Positions 1 through 6,352 of a DNA stretch of 6,388 nt are shown in pieces. Made by a program: the position numbers and the translations under genes. The stretch covers positions 1 to 6,388 of the forward strand of contig JBKGZM010000096.1 in assembly GCA_046545575.1 (NCBI GenBank), given 5' to 3'. The stretch's first letter is position 1; each line of letters opens with the position of its first letter. A model generated the notes under the pieces. The model was given only the letters and a program-made list of their open reading frames with translations. It did not search any database and was not told where the DNA came from. The DNA comes from JAGXOF01 sp046545575. GTDB lineage: Bacteria; Chloroflexota; Dehalococcoidia; SZUA-161; SpSt-899.

Positions 1-307
1 TGTACCCGTAAGGCTCACTTATCTTTGCCCGCTGCATAGTATTCTCATCGGTATACGCGGTGAGGTATAAAACGGGAATGTTATGCTGGGAGCGTATTTC
101 CTCCGCGGCCTGAATTCCGTCCATTTCCCCTTCCAATACTATGTCCATTAGAACCAGGTCGGGAGCATACTCGCCCGTCTTCTCAACTGCCTCCTCTCCT
201 GAAACCGCTACATCTACCACTGTGTACCCCAGCTCTCCCAGGGCACCCCGTATCTCACTGGCTATAATAGATTCATCTTCAACTACCAGGATTCGCCTTT
301 TCGCCAT
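1..307 (-). CDS. Response regulator receiver domain, N-terminal part (cut by window edge)
   Basis: This is a CheY-like receiver that would accept a phosphoryl group from a histidine kinase in the cytoplasm. The reading frame opens at ATG 307-305 and stays open for 102 codons to the left edge, so the C-terminus is not seen. It begins MAKRRILVVEDES. The acidic pocket is E10-D11 (with E12), the phospho-accepting Asp is D55 in LVLMD, and the switch Thr and aromatic are T83 and Y85 in LTAYTD. The sequence ends at EPYGY, just before the place where the conserved Lys-Pro (usually within ILKPF) should follow. It is all canonical so far. Whether an output domain (PAS, kinase, DNA-binding) follows cannot be told. 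It is a paralog of the receiver just upstream (about 46 of 102 residues identical, no gaps) and follows it by 42 bp, which suggests co-transcription with the two kinases. Confidence 0.93.
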   Translation of the reverse strand, partial: MAKRRILVVEDESIIASEIRGALGELGYTVVDVAVSGEEAVEKTGEYAPDLVLMDIVLEGEMDGIQAAEEIRSQHNIPVLYLTAYTDENTMQRAKISEPYGY

Positions 308-312
308 GCTTT

Positions 313-319
313 CCTCCTT
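313..319 (-). promoter_or_regulatory. Ribosome binding site of the partial receiver gene
   Basis: On the minus strand AAGGAGG lies 5 nt before the ATG at 307. It is the strongest Shine-Dalgarno sequence in the window and fixes that start. It also indicates a bacterial translation system and suggests that this last visible gene is translated more strongly than the kinases upstream, whose start sites have weak or no such signal. Confidence 0.85.
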
Positions 320-349
320 GGTTATCTCCATGCATATTCCGGTTCAAAG

Positions 350-715
350 TCACCTGACAGCCATCTGCATGGCGCTTTCCAGCTCATCCTCTGCAAATGG
401 CTTGAGGACAAAACTATAAGGAACTGTACGCTTTGCACGTTCAGTGAATTGTCGATCGACGCGCGGAGTCAGATATACAATAGGAACGTTCGAACGCGAG
501 CATATCTTTTCTGCGGTCTCGAAGCCATCCATGTGCCCCGTCAAGTCAGTGTCTATCAGAACTAAATCGGGAACGTCGTCCTCCGCTCTTTCCACTGCTT
601 CCTGTCCTGAATCTACCACTGCTGTAACCCTGTACCCGAACTCCTGTAGGGTTGTGTGCACATCGTCGGCGACAATGACCTCGCTGATGACCACCTGAAC
701 TCGTCCTCTTGCCAC
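350..715 (-). CDS. Stand-alone receiver protein with a degenerate acidic pocket
   Basis: This is a 121-residue single-domain response regulator, with no room for an output domain. The start is GTG 715-713, chosen because GGGAGG lies 8 nt upstream and because the N-terminus (MARGRVQVV) aligns with MAKRRILVV of the neighbouring receiver. Conserved parts are D55 (LVLID), T83 (YLT) and K105 (VLKPF), so the fold and phosphorylation chemistry are partly retained. The odd feature is the acidic pocket: residues 10-12 are I-S-E where the paralog has E-D-E, so the Mg2+-binding Glu-Asp pair is lost. The residues after T83 are P-R instead of A-Y. It could be a poorly phosphorylated pseudo-receiver, a protein acting by binding, or a divergent but active phosphate relay. 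It sits 33 bp after the soluble kinase and 42 bp before the next receiver. The receiver fold is certain; the function is not. Confidence 0.92.
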   Translation of the reverse strand: MARGRVQVVISEVIVADDVHTTLQEFGYRVTAVVDSGQEAVERAEDDVPDLVLIDTDLTGHMDGFETAEKICSRSNVPIVYLTPRVDRQFTERAKRTVPYSFVLKPFAEDELESAMQMAVR

Positions 716-723
716 CTTTTGCG

Positions 724-729
724 CCTCCC
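724..729 (-). promoter_or_regulatory. Ribosome binding site that decides the GTG start of the degenerate receiver
   Basis: GGGAGG on the minus strand stands 8 nt before GTG 715. There is no ATG nearby in the same frame: the next Met is residue 62, beyond the phosphorylation site. The GTG start is therefore well supported. Confidence 0.75.
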
Positions 730-748
730 GTAAGGCAAGTGTCTTTCG

Positions 749-2206
749 CTATGCTAATAGAAATCGAATCCTAAACTCGGTTCCCTGGCTCCTATCGAGC
801 TCAAGTTTCCCATGTAGCTGCTTCTCCGCTAGCATGGTCACTAGATCCATGCCCAGCGTCTCCGTGTTCCAGATGTCGATGTCCTCAGGCATACCTACAC
901 CGTTATCACGTACCACGAGTTCAACCTCACTATCCCCAATTCTATGGAGTGCAATCGCAATCTCGCCCCTCTGCCCCTCGAGAAAAGCATGTTTCAGCGC
1001 GTTGGACACAAGCTCATTGACCATCATGCCGCAGGGTATGGCGGTGTGGATCGGAAGCTGCAAGTCTTCGATATCCGGCTTGAGGGCAACGTTAGCAGCA
1101 CCGTAGGATCTGAAAAGACTGTGGGAGACACTCCTAATGAACTCACGGAAATTTATGGCAGCTAGGTTCTCCGAGTGATAGAGCTTCTCGTGGATAAGAG
1201 ACATAGAGAGTACCCGGTTCTCGCTTTCCTTGAGCATCTGTCTCAACGTCTCGTCCTGCGTCTGCCGACCCTGACGCCTGAGAAGGCTGGAGACGATCTG
1301 AAGGTTGTTTTTGACCCTGTGGTGGATCTCTCTTAACAGCGTTTCCTTCTCATTAAGAGAGTCCCTGAGTTGCTGCTCCGCCTGTTTGCGCTCGGTGATA
1401 TCCCTGAGTATGCCTTGAGAACCGACCAGATTCCCTGCCGCATCGCGCAGAAATCTTACTTTGAGTTCACCCCAGAAGGTGGACCCGTCTTTTCGCACAT
1501 ATTCATTCTCCATCAATGGCGGTTCATCAAAGGTTGGATCAGATTGAGCCACGGAAACGTACTTCTGGAAAAAGGCTAAGGATTTGTTGTAAGACTCCGT
1601 CATCATGTACCGGGACTTTTCCAAGTGCATCAGCTCCTGGACACTGTACCCAAACAGACGTTCAGCGGCAGAATTGATATAGGTCGGAGTAAGAGTCATG
1701 TCTTCAACGAATATGACATCCCGTAAGTCCTCCGAAAGCAAGCGATATTTGGCTTCACTCTCCTCTAGCGCTTGCTCGGCTCCCTTACGGTCAGTAGTAT
1801 CTACTACATTGCCTACTATCGCAGGGCGTCCCTTGTACATACCAAGAGCAGGCATTATCTTTGCCCAGCGGGTTTCTCCATCCTTTCGCAAGAACTGAAT
1901 CTCAAGCTCTGAGGGAAGCCCCGAAAGGTCTCCCCTTAGTGCCTGCTCAGTTGCGCCTCTTACTATTTCCCGATAATCCGGGTGGAGCAGACTAAGGAAA
2001 TCCATGTCCACCAGCTCATCCCTGCTGTAGCCGGACATATCGGCCAAGGCTTGGTTAACCCATTGGAACTGGCCATCTTGGAAGATATAGATGCCTGCAT
2101 ACGACTTCTCCGCGATGAGCTGGTACCAATATAGCTCGGTAACCCGTTGCCGGAGGTCCGATATCTCCGTTGTCAGTTCCTCTCTTGTCTTATCCTCATC
2201 TTTCAT
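749..2206 (-). CDS. Cytoplasmic double-PAS sensor histidine kinase (HisKA_2 type)
   Basis: This 485-residue kinase has no membrane segment or signal peptide. Residues 1-25 are charged and coiled-coil-like. PAS 1 covers about 27-140 (with a PAC-like FLRKDGETRW) and PAS 2 about 152-275 (VRKDGSTFWGE, ending in ILRDITERKQAE). The phospho-acceptor region EIHHRVKNNLQ is at 294-303; the His next to Arg, H296, is the likely phosphorylated residue for HisKA_2/HWE-related kinases. The ATPase has its N box at 397-402 (NELVSN), its G1 box at 434-438 (DNGVG) and a G2-like Gly in TLGMDLV (G452), so it looks active. The start is ATG 2206; an in-frame TAG lies two codons upstream and the next Met is residue 57. 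The upstream sequence has no good Shine-Dalgarno. Its catalytic half is almost the same as that of the membrane kinase encoded before it. Probable partners are the two receivers that follow. The PAS ligand is unknown. Confidence 0.95.
   Translation of the reverse strand: MKDEDKTREELTTEISDLRQRVTELYWYQLIAEKSYAGIYIFQDGQFQWVNQALADMSGYSRDELVDMDFLSLLHPDYREIVRGATEQALRGDLSGLPSELEIQFLRKDGETRWAKIMPALGMYKGRPAIVGNVVDTTDRKGAEQALEESEAKYRLLSEDLRDVIFVEDMTLTPTYINSAAERLFGYSVQELMHLEKSRYMMTESYNKSLAFFQKYVSVAQSDPTFDEPPLMENEYVRKDGSTFWGELKVRFLRDAAGNLVGSQGILRDITERKQAEQQLRDSLNEKETLLREIHHRVKNNLQIVSSLLRRQGRQTQDETLRQMLKESENRVLSMSLIHEKLYHSENLAAINFREFIRSVSHSLFRSYGAANVALKPDIEDLQLPIHTAIPCGMMVNELVSNALKHAFLEGQRGEIAIALHRIGDSEVELVVRDNGVGMPEDIDIWNTETLGMDLVTMLAEKQLHGKLELDRSQGTEFRIRFLLA
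755..1351 (-). repeat. Direct repeat, copy A: duplicated kinase core
   Basis: This stretch encodes residues 286-484 of the soluble kinase. It aligns without any gap to positions 2346-2942, which encode residues 604-802 of the membrane kinase, in the same orientation. By hand I count about 27 amino-acid differences over 199 positions, most of them conservative. Segments compared at the DNA level also match closely, for example the stretch coding for the SENLAA region. Similarity falls to roughly half just upstream, in the PAS domains. Confidence 0.88.
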
Positions 2207-2321
2207 TGTCTAAATCACTTACTTGGTTCCACTCCGTCCACTTGCAAGCTTGGGCAAAGCCCTTAAATACAATGGGCTCGCCTAGGCTGTCTCTAACCCT
2301 TAGCGAATGAACATCCAGCAT
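2207..2321 (-). other. 115-bp gap between the two kinase genes with short symmetric elements
   Basis: This is the longest gap in the gene block. It holds a perfect 8-bp palindrome GCCTAGGC (2280-2287), a CTAA-ccc-TTAG repeat (2293-2303), a small hairpin GGGC-aaa-GCCC (2252-2262) and a further 5-bp inverted pair, agccc at 2258-2262 with gggct at 2274-2278. The last two share the same GCCC and cannot form together. None has the long GC stem plus T-run of an intrinsic terminator. A weak AT-rich stretch around 2263-2273 could belong to an internal promoter, but no convincing -35/-10 pair was found. I see no coding sequence here. Confidence 0.35.
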
Positions 2322-4751
2322 CTATGAAACCCGCTCTTCGCTTGGCAATGGAAAGCGAATACGGAACTCCGTTCCCTGGCTCCTGTCAAGCTCAAGCTTG
2401 CCGTGGAGCTGCTTTTCCGATAACATTGTGACCAGGTCCATGCCGAGCGAATCCGTGTTCCTTATGTCGATATCCTCGGGTATACCTACGCCGTTGTCGC
2501 GCACCACGAGTTCAACCTCACCATCACCGATACTATGGAGTACAATGTCGACCTCGCCCGCCTGCCCTTCGGGGAAGGCATACTTCAGTGCATTGGAGAC
2601 AAGCTCATTGACTATCAGGCCACAGGGGATGGCAGTGTCAATGGGGAGATGGACATCCTCTATGTCCGGATTGAGAGCAACGTTGGCAGCTCCGTAGGAC
2701 CTGAAGAGACTGTGAGAGACACTCCTAATGAACTGTCGGAAATTTATGGCAGCCAGGTTCTCAGAGTGATAGAGTTTCTCGTGGATGAGGGACATGGAGA
2801 GTATGCGGTTCTCGCTTTCCTTGAGCATCTGCTTCAACGTCTCATCCTGCATCTGTCGTCCCTGACGCCTGAGAAGACTGGAGATGATCTGGAGGTTGTT
2901 TTTCACTCTATGGTGGATCTCCTTGAGGAGCATTTCCTTCTCCTCAAGGGAGGCCCTGATCTTGTCCTGCGCCTGCTTCCATTCGGTAATATCCTCCAAG
3001 ACTCCCTGGCAGAACCTTGGATTGGCATCTTCATCCCGGATCAATGTAGCCGTTATCCGCCCCCAGAAGGGCGTGCCGTCCTTCTTTTTTAGCCTGACTT
3101 CCTCACCCTTTACAGCCCCTTCCATTATCAACTGCTCACAAAATTCCCTGGCCTCCCCGGGGTCTTCGTAAAGGGCCAGCATTCTTGCCCTGTAAAGCTC
3201 TTCCTCGCTATCGTAACCCAGTATTTGCACTAGAGCTGGATTTGTCTCGAGAAATTCGCCGTCCATCTCTGGTGTTCGCCTGAAGACACCAACATTCAAT
3301 TCCTGTGTCAACGTCCGGTATTTCTCCTCAAGTGCATAGAGTTCGGAGACCGTTTGTTTCTCCTGCTCATATAGCCTAGCATTATCCAGGCTAACAGCCA
3401 ATTGGGGTAAGGAGGCTGAAAGGATTTGCAGGTCGTCTCCGGAATATGGTTGATTATTCGATTTTGCACCTAAGACAAGTATGCCAATAAGCCCGGCTTT
3501 CGTTGCTAGAGGAACGAAGAGCTCACCACCCATCTCGTGAAGCAAGAGTTCTCTGTCTCGGGAACTCAATGCCTGGAGATGGGGAACCGTATCAAAGTCG
3601 CGGCTATAAACGAACTCACGATTATTCTCCAGAACGTTGGCCAGGGGACTGTCCCTGGAAATGGATACTTGAGAGTCGAGTCCTCCTGGCTCATTTGACA
3701 AAACCAGACTGAAATCATCTCCGGAGGCAGAGAGAAAAAGGTATGCCCTATCGATATTAAGGGCGTAAGCCAAATTGTGGAGCAAGTTTGGCGCCAATTC
3801 CCTGACGTCACTCAGCCGGGGCATGTTATAGATTAAGTCCCTAAGCATCCTGACATAAGAGTACCGCCTTCCATAAAATCTTTGGTCAACCCAATCCTGC
3901 ACCCGTCTCCACAAAGGCTGAAAAATGAAGGCCAGCAGAAGCAGCAGGATGATATAGCCCCACAAAGGCATATTCCCTTCCCCTAGAGCTTGAGATACGC
4001 CGATTATGACCCCCGCATATGGAAGAGCCACCAAAGCGCTCACAAGGAGATAGGTCGTTCCTTTGCGGACAACAATACGTATATCGAGGAGGTTATGCCT
4101 CACAATAGCAACGCTTGTTACGATACAGAAAGCTATGTTTCCAAATATAGCTGCAGGATAAAACGAGGGAAAAACATCAAGTATGCCTCCTAAAAAGGGG
4201 AAAACCATCGCTATAGCTATGTACAGGCGAGTATTCTTCTGTTGAGGTGTTACTGCTGTTTTATACCCCCTTGCGAAATTGTAGAATGCCAGGATTAACA
4301 GAGAATACGTGAAAGCTAGGACTGGGATCATGGCCGCGCCGATAATGGGAGCATACCCATAATCTTGCACCTCAATACTTTGTACAAGCAAATTAGTGGG
4401 GCTGAGGCTTACCATCGCACCTACCGCCAGGTAAACCCAAAGCAGTAACCTCTTTTGCTTCGTGGCCTCTACCATGGCTACAGATAGATGATAGTATAAT
4501 GCCGGGATGAACAGGACAATGGCCACCATGACCTTCTCCCAAGGCAAAGCATGCTCTGTGTTGGGACTGGCCCGCATGCAAAAGGTAACCACTGCCCAAA
4601 TGGTTATGCTAAGCAGAAGGACGCAAAATATGCGGTAAACAGTCCCCCGCCTTCCCTTAACTAACACAAGTGTCAGCAATATAGTCCCTATAAGGGCAGC
4701 AATTAGGGGCGGCACTAAATATGCCACATTCACTGCTTTCGTCCTACTCAC
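2322..4751 (-). CDS. Membrane-anchored sensor histidine kinase: multi-TM, GAF, PAS, HisKA_2, HATPase
   Basis: An 809-residue kinase. The N-terminal half is hydrophobic, with about nine membrane segments (near 11-31, 39-58, 73-91, 101-119, 137-158, 176-195, 199-216, 232-252, 262-279). It resembles the 7TM sensor module known from histidine kinases plus two extra helices. A basic linker (WRRVQDWVDQRFYGRRY, 281-297) leads to a GAF-like domain (about 311-460, with the typical LFVPLATKAGLIGILVLG core), then a PAS (about 475-595). The phospho-acceptor motif EIHHRVKNNLQ is at 611-621 with H614 likely phosphorylated. The N box is at 715-720 (NELVSN) and the G1 box at 752-756 (DNGVG), so the kinase appears complete. 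GTG 4751 overlaps the end of the GH3-like gene by 8 bp. A second GTG at 4733, giving 803 residues, has the better Shine-Dalgarno. The ligand is unknown. Confidence 0.95.
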   Translation of the reverse strand: MSRTKAVNVAYLVPPLIAALIGTILLTLVLVKGRRGTVYRIFCVLLLSITIWAVVTFCMRASPNTEHALPWEKVMVAIVLFIPALYYHLSVAMVEATKQKRLLLWVYLAVGAMVSLSPTNLLVQSIEVQDYGYAPIIGAAMIPVLAFTYSLLILAFYNFARGYKTAVTPQQKNTRLYIAIAMVFPFLGGILDVFPSFYPAAIFGNIAFCIVTSVAIVRHNLLDIRIVVRKGTTYLLVSALVALPYAGVIIGVSQALGEGNMPLWGYIILLLLLAFIFQPLWRRVQDWVDQRFYGRRYSYVRMLRDLIYNMPRLSDVRELAPNLLHNLAYALNIDRAYLFLSASGDDFSLVLSNEPGGLDSQVSISRDSPLANVLENNREFVYSRDFDTVPHLQALSSRDRELLLHEMGGELFVPLATKAGLIGILVLGAKSNNQPYSGDDLQILSASLPQLAVSLDNARLYEQEKQTVSELYALEEKYRTLTQELNVGVFRRTPEMDGEFLETNPALVQILGYDSEEELYRARMLALYEDPGEAREFCEQLIMEGAVKGEEVRLKKKDGTPFWGRITATLIRDEDANPRFCQGVLEDITEWKQAQDKIRASLEEKEMLLKEIHHRVKNNLQIISSLLRRQGRQMQDETLKQMLKESENRILSMSLIHEKLYHSENLAAINFRQFIRSVSHSLFRSYGAANVALNPDIEDVHLPIDTAIPCGLIVNELVSNALKYAFPEGQAGEVDIVLHSIGDGEVELVVRDNGVGIPEDIDIRNTDSLGMDLVTMLSEKQLHGKLELDRSQGTEFRIRFPLPSEERVS
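2346..2942 (-). repeat. Direct repeat, copy B: duplicated kinase core
   Basis: This is the partner of positions 755-1351, the same length (199 codons) and in the same orientation. It covers the end of the coiled linker, the phospho-acceptor helices and the whole ATPase domain. After the shared end the membrane kinase carries a short extra tail (SEERVS) that the soluble kinase lacks. Confidence 0.88.
4742..4745 (-). promoter_or_regulatory. Shine-Dalgarno-like AGGA that may set an internal GTG start of the membrane kinase
   Basis: On the minus strand AGGA (4745-4742) stands 8 nt before the GTG at 4733-4731, which is codon 7 of the longest frame. The outer GTG at 4751 has only a poor purine stretch before it. 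If 4733 is used, the kinase starts 10 nt after the TAG stop of the GH3-like gene instead of overlapping it. Either arrangement favours translational coupling. The first membrane helix is intact in both. Confidence 0.45.
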
Positions 4752-6333
4752 TCAAGTTGATAAGCGTTTGGATGACCTCGTCAGATGCATTCATACGGGG
4801 TGGCTTCAGGTGAGCCAGATCAGCTCCTTCTCTCTGTCTTTCCTGGTAAAAGCGTTGGAATGTCCCCGGCGATAACAATGTCACCCGTATTGGATGAAGC
4901 CCCAACCATGAGTCTATATCTCTATAGTCGACATCAATGGTGTTGAGCTCTACATCGATCATTTGCTCTATTTCCTGAGGCTCTTGGGATTGCTTTAGCT
5001 CCAAGTAAATGCGGAGATAGCTCTGATTATGATCGTATTCCTTGCGTGCTGACCATTCTTCATACTGGATCCCCGTATTGTGAATCGCCCGCCACACAGT
5101 CCTCTCATCCAATCGGGCTAGGCCGGCCAAGTCAATGAGGCTGTCAGCGCGGGACTTGAAAGCGATTTGAGGTAGTTTAATCCCATTTTCCTCGTCGCTT
5201 AGAGCGACAACCTCCACAAGGTCGCCAGGTCTATATCTGAGGAATGGCACACCATAAAAACTGGTGGTGATAACCTCATAGACGTTGCCTTCACGGAGCT
5301 CATTAATGAGTACAGTCGATGGTTGATATTCCGAATCCTCTTTACTCTTGAGCCATTCCTCTTGAGGAACGAATTCCAGGAAAGAGGAAAAGGGAGTGAA
5401 GCTCATCGCGTTTTTGCTCCACCCTTGCATGGCAAGGATCCCTGCCTCTGTCGGGCCATATAACTCCCATGGCGTTATTCCCCAATAATATCGTACCTGA
5501 TCTTTGTATATAGCTGTATCAGTGCCTGAACAAAGAGCCCCTTTGAGTGGCCACAAATCTTTAGGTAACAAAGGGCGTCTCTGTATCTTGCTTTGTAGGA
5601 GCGCTTTACTCAATCGCCAAAGCACTGCAGGATGCAGCATGGAAGCTGAGAACCGCATACCTTTTGTATTTCCTGTGAATCTTTCGCCAACCTTCACCAG
5701 TACACTGCTAAGCGAGCCCACAACGTCCACGCCTTCGTGCAACCCCATCTTGAAACTCTCTTCAGTCCTTTGTTGAAAATCCATCTTTTCAGCGACCTCT
5801 GGAGGTGGGAGAAAACGAAACCGTTCCCTTTTGCTTATACCATTGCCAATGAATCCCGAAACATACGGCCTAGGAGCTAAGTTAAAGATTATCTTTTCAT
5901 CACCGACGAGATTTACCTCACCCTTACTTTTGGCACAGGCCAATATGAGCCCGCCAATTGCATGGTCGACAATTCTCCGATAGAATCGGTCTGTATAAGG
6001 AACCCATTTGAAGTATCCCCCTCGGCCCGAGGAATGAGCCCAGAAAGCAGGTTTTTCATGGAGAGCATCCTCTCGTCGTTCACCCAAGTACGGCTCATAA
6101 TCCTGATAGGTGGTTAAAGGGACAACCTCTCGGAATTCTTCAACCGTTTTCGGCTTCCAATCGTTCATTATCTTCTTGCCCAAGGTGCTGTCACCTACAA
6201 GGTCTATCTGCTCCATTAGCAAGTTCTCTTGGATATTCATGAAATCTTCTAGGGAGAGATCAAGAAATCCACAGTAGCGTTGCCAGATTTCCCCCTTGGT
6301 ATGGGTCTGGAAAAATTCATCTTCACGAGTCAT
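4744..6333 (-). CDS. GH3-like adenylate-forming enzyme (ANL superfamily, acyl-acid amido synthetase relative)
   Basis: A 529-residue soluble protein. Family members activate a carboxylic acid with ATP and, in plant GH3 enzymes, pass the acyl group to an amino acid. Evidence is the set of ANL/GH3 motifs in order: the phosphate-binding loop HSSGRGGYFKWVPYT (100-114), SGTD (269-272), the adenine-binding loop ELYGPTEAG (290-298), and FLRYRPGDLVEV (364-375) containing the Asp that contacts ribose. A C-terminal subdomain follows, with SLIDLAGLARLDERTVW (398-414) and LKPPRM (509-514) matching the Lys-X-Pro-Arg near the end of plant GH3. The length is typical. The ATG at 6333 is the first possible start (in-frame TGA at 6345-6343) but has no clear Shine-Dalgarno. 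The phosphate loop is unusual because Arg and Gly replace the usual Thr/Ser. Its frame overlaps the following kinase, so they are probably co-expressed. The substrate is unknown; a phenylacetate-CoA-ligase-like activity is an alternative. Confidence 0.88.
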   Translation of the reverse strand: MTREDEFFQTHTKGEIWQRYCGFLDLSLEDFMNIQENLLMEQIDLVGDSTLGKKIMNDWKPKTVEEFREVVPLTTYQDYEPYLGERREDALHEKPAFWAHSSGRGGYFKWVPYTDRFYRRIVDHAIGGLILACAKSKGEVNLVGDEKIIFNLAPRPYVSGFIGNGISKRERFRFLPPPEVAEKMDFQQRTEESFKMGLHEGVDVVGSLSSVLVKVGERFTGNTKGMRFSASMLHPAVLWRLSKALLQSKIQRRPLLPKDLWPLKGALCSGTDTAIYKDQVRYYWGITPWELYGPTEAGILAMQGWSKNAMSFTPFSSFLEFVPQEEWLKSKEDSEYQPSTVLINELREGNVYEVITTSFYGVPFLRYRPGDLVEVVALSDEENGIKLPQIAFKSRADSLIDLAGLARLDERTVWRAIHNTGIQYEEWSARKEYDHNQSYLRIYLELKQSQEPQEIEQMIDVELNTIDVDYRDIDSWLGLHPIRVTLLSPGTFQRFYQERQREGADLAHLKPPRMNASDEVIQTLINLSE

Positions 6334-6340
6334 GTAATAC

Positions 6341-6352
6341 GGTCAGATGACC
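6341..6352. promoter_or_regulatory. 12-bp inverted repeat ahead of the GH3-like gene
   Basis: GGTCA-ga-TGACC is a perfect 5-bp inverted repeat with a 2-nt centre. It ends 7 nt before the start codon of the first gene in the block. It occupies the place where a Shine-Dalgarno sequence would normally be, and none is visible. It could be half of an operator or a small hairpin in the mRNA leader, but a match this short can also arise by chance. Confidence 0.3.

Noticed and set aside
141..698. Plus-strand open frames opposite the two receiver genes
   Set aside because: They are Ser/Thr-rich translations of the complement of the receiver genes and show no motifs. The receivers on the minus strand are unmistakable.
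350..715. The degenerate receiver as a pseudogene
   Set aside because: The frame is intact and has a good ribosome site. The phosphorylated Asp, Thr and Lys are kept, so a functional divergent receiver is more likely than a dead gene.
2252..2262. GGGC-aaa-GCCC as an intrinsic terminator after the membrane kinase
   Set aside because: The stem is only 4 bp and no T-run follows it on the minus strand.
2535..3092. A 185-codon open frame on the plus strand, opposite the kinase core
   Set aside because: It lies wholly antisense to the conserved HisKA_2/ATPase region of the membrane kinase. Its open frame is explained by the codon pattern of that gene, and its product shows no recognisable domain.
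3566..3811. An 81-codon minus-strand frame inside the membrane kinase
   Set aside because: It is an out-of-frame reading of the GAF region. The in-frame kinase continues through it without interruption.
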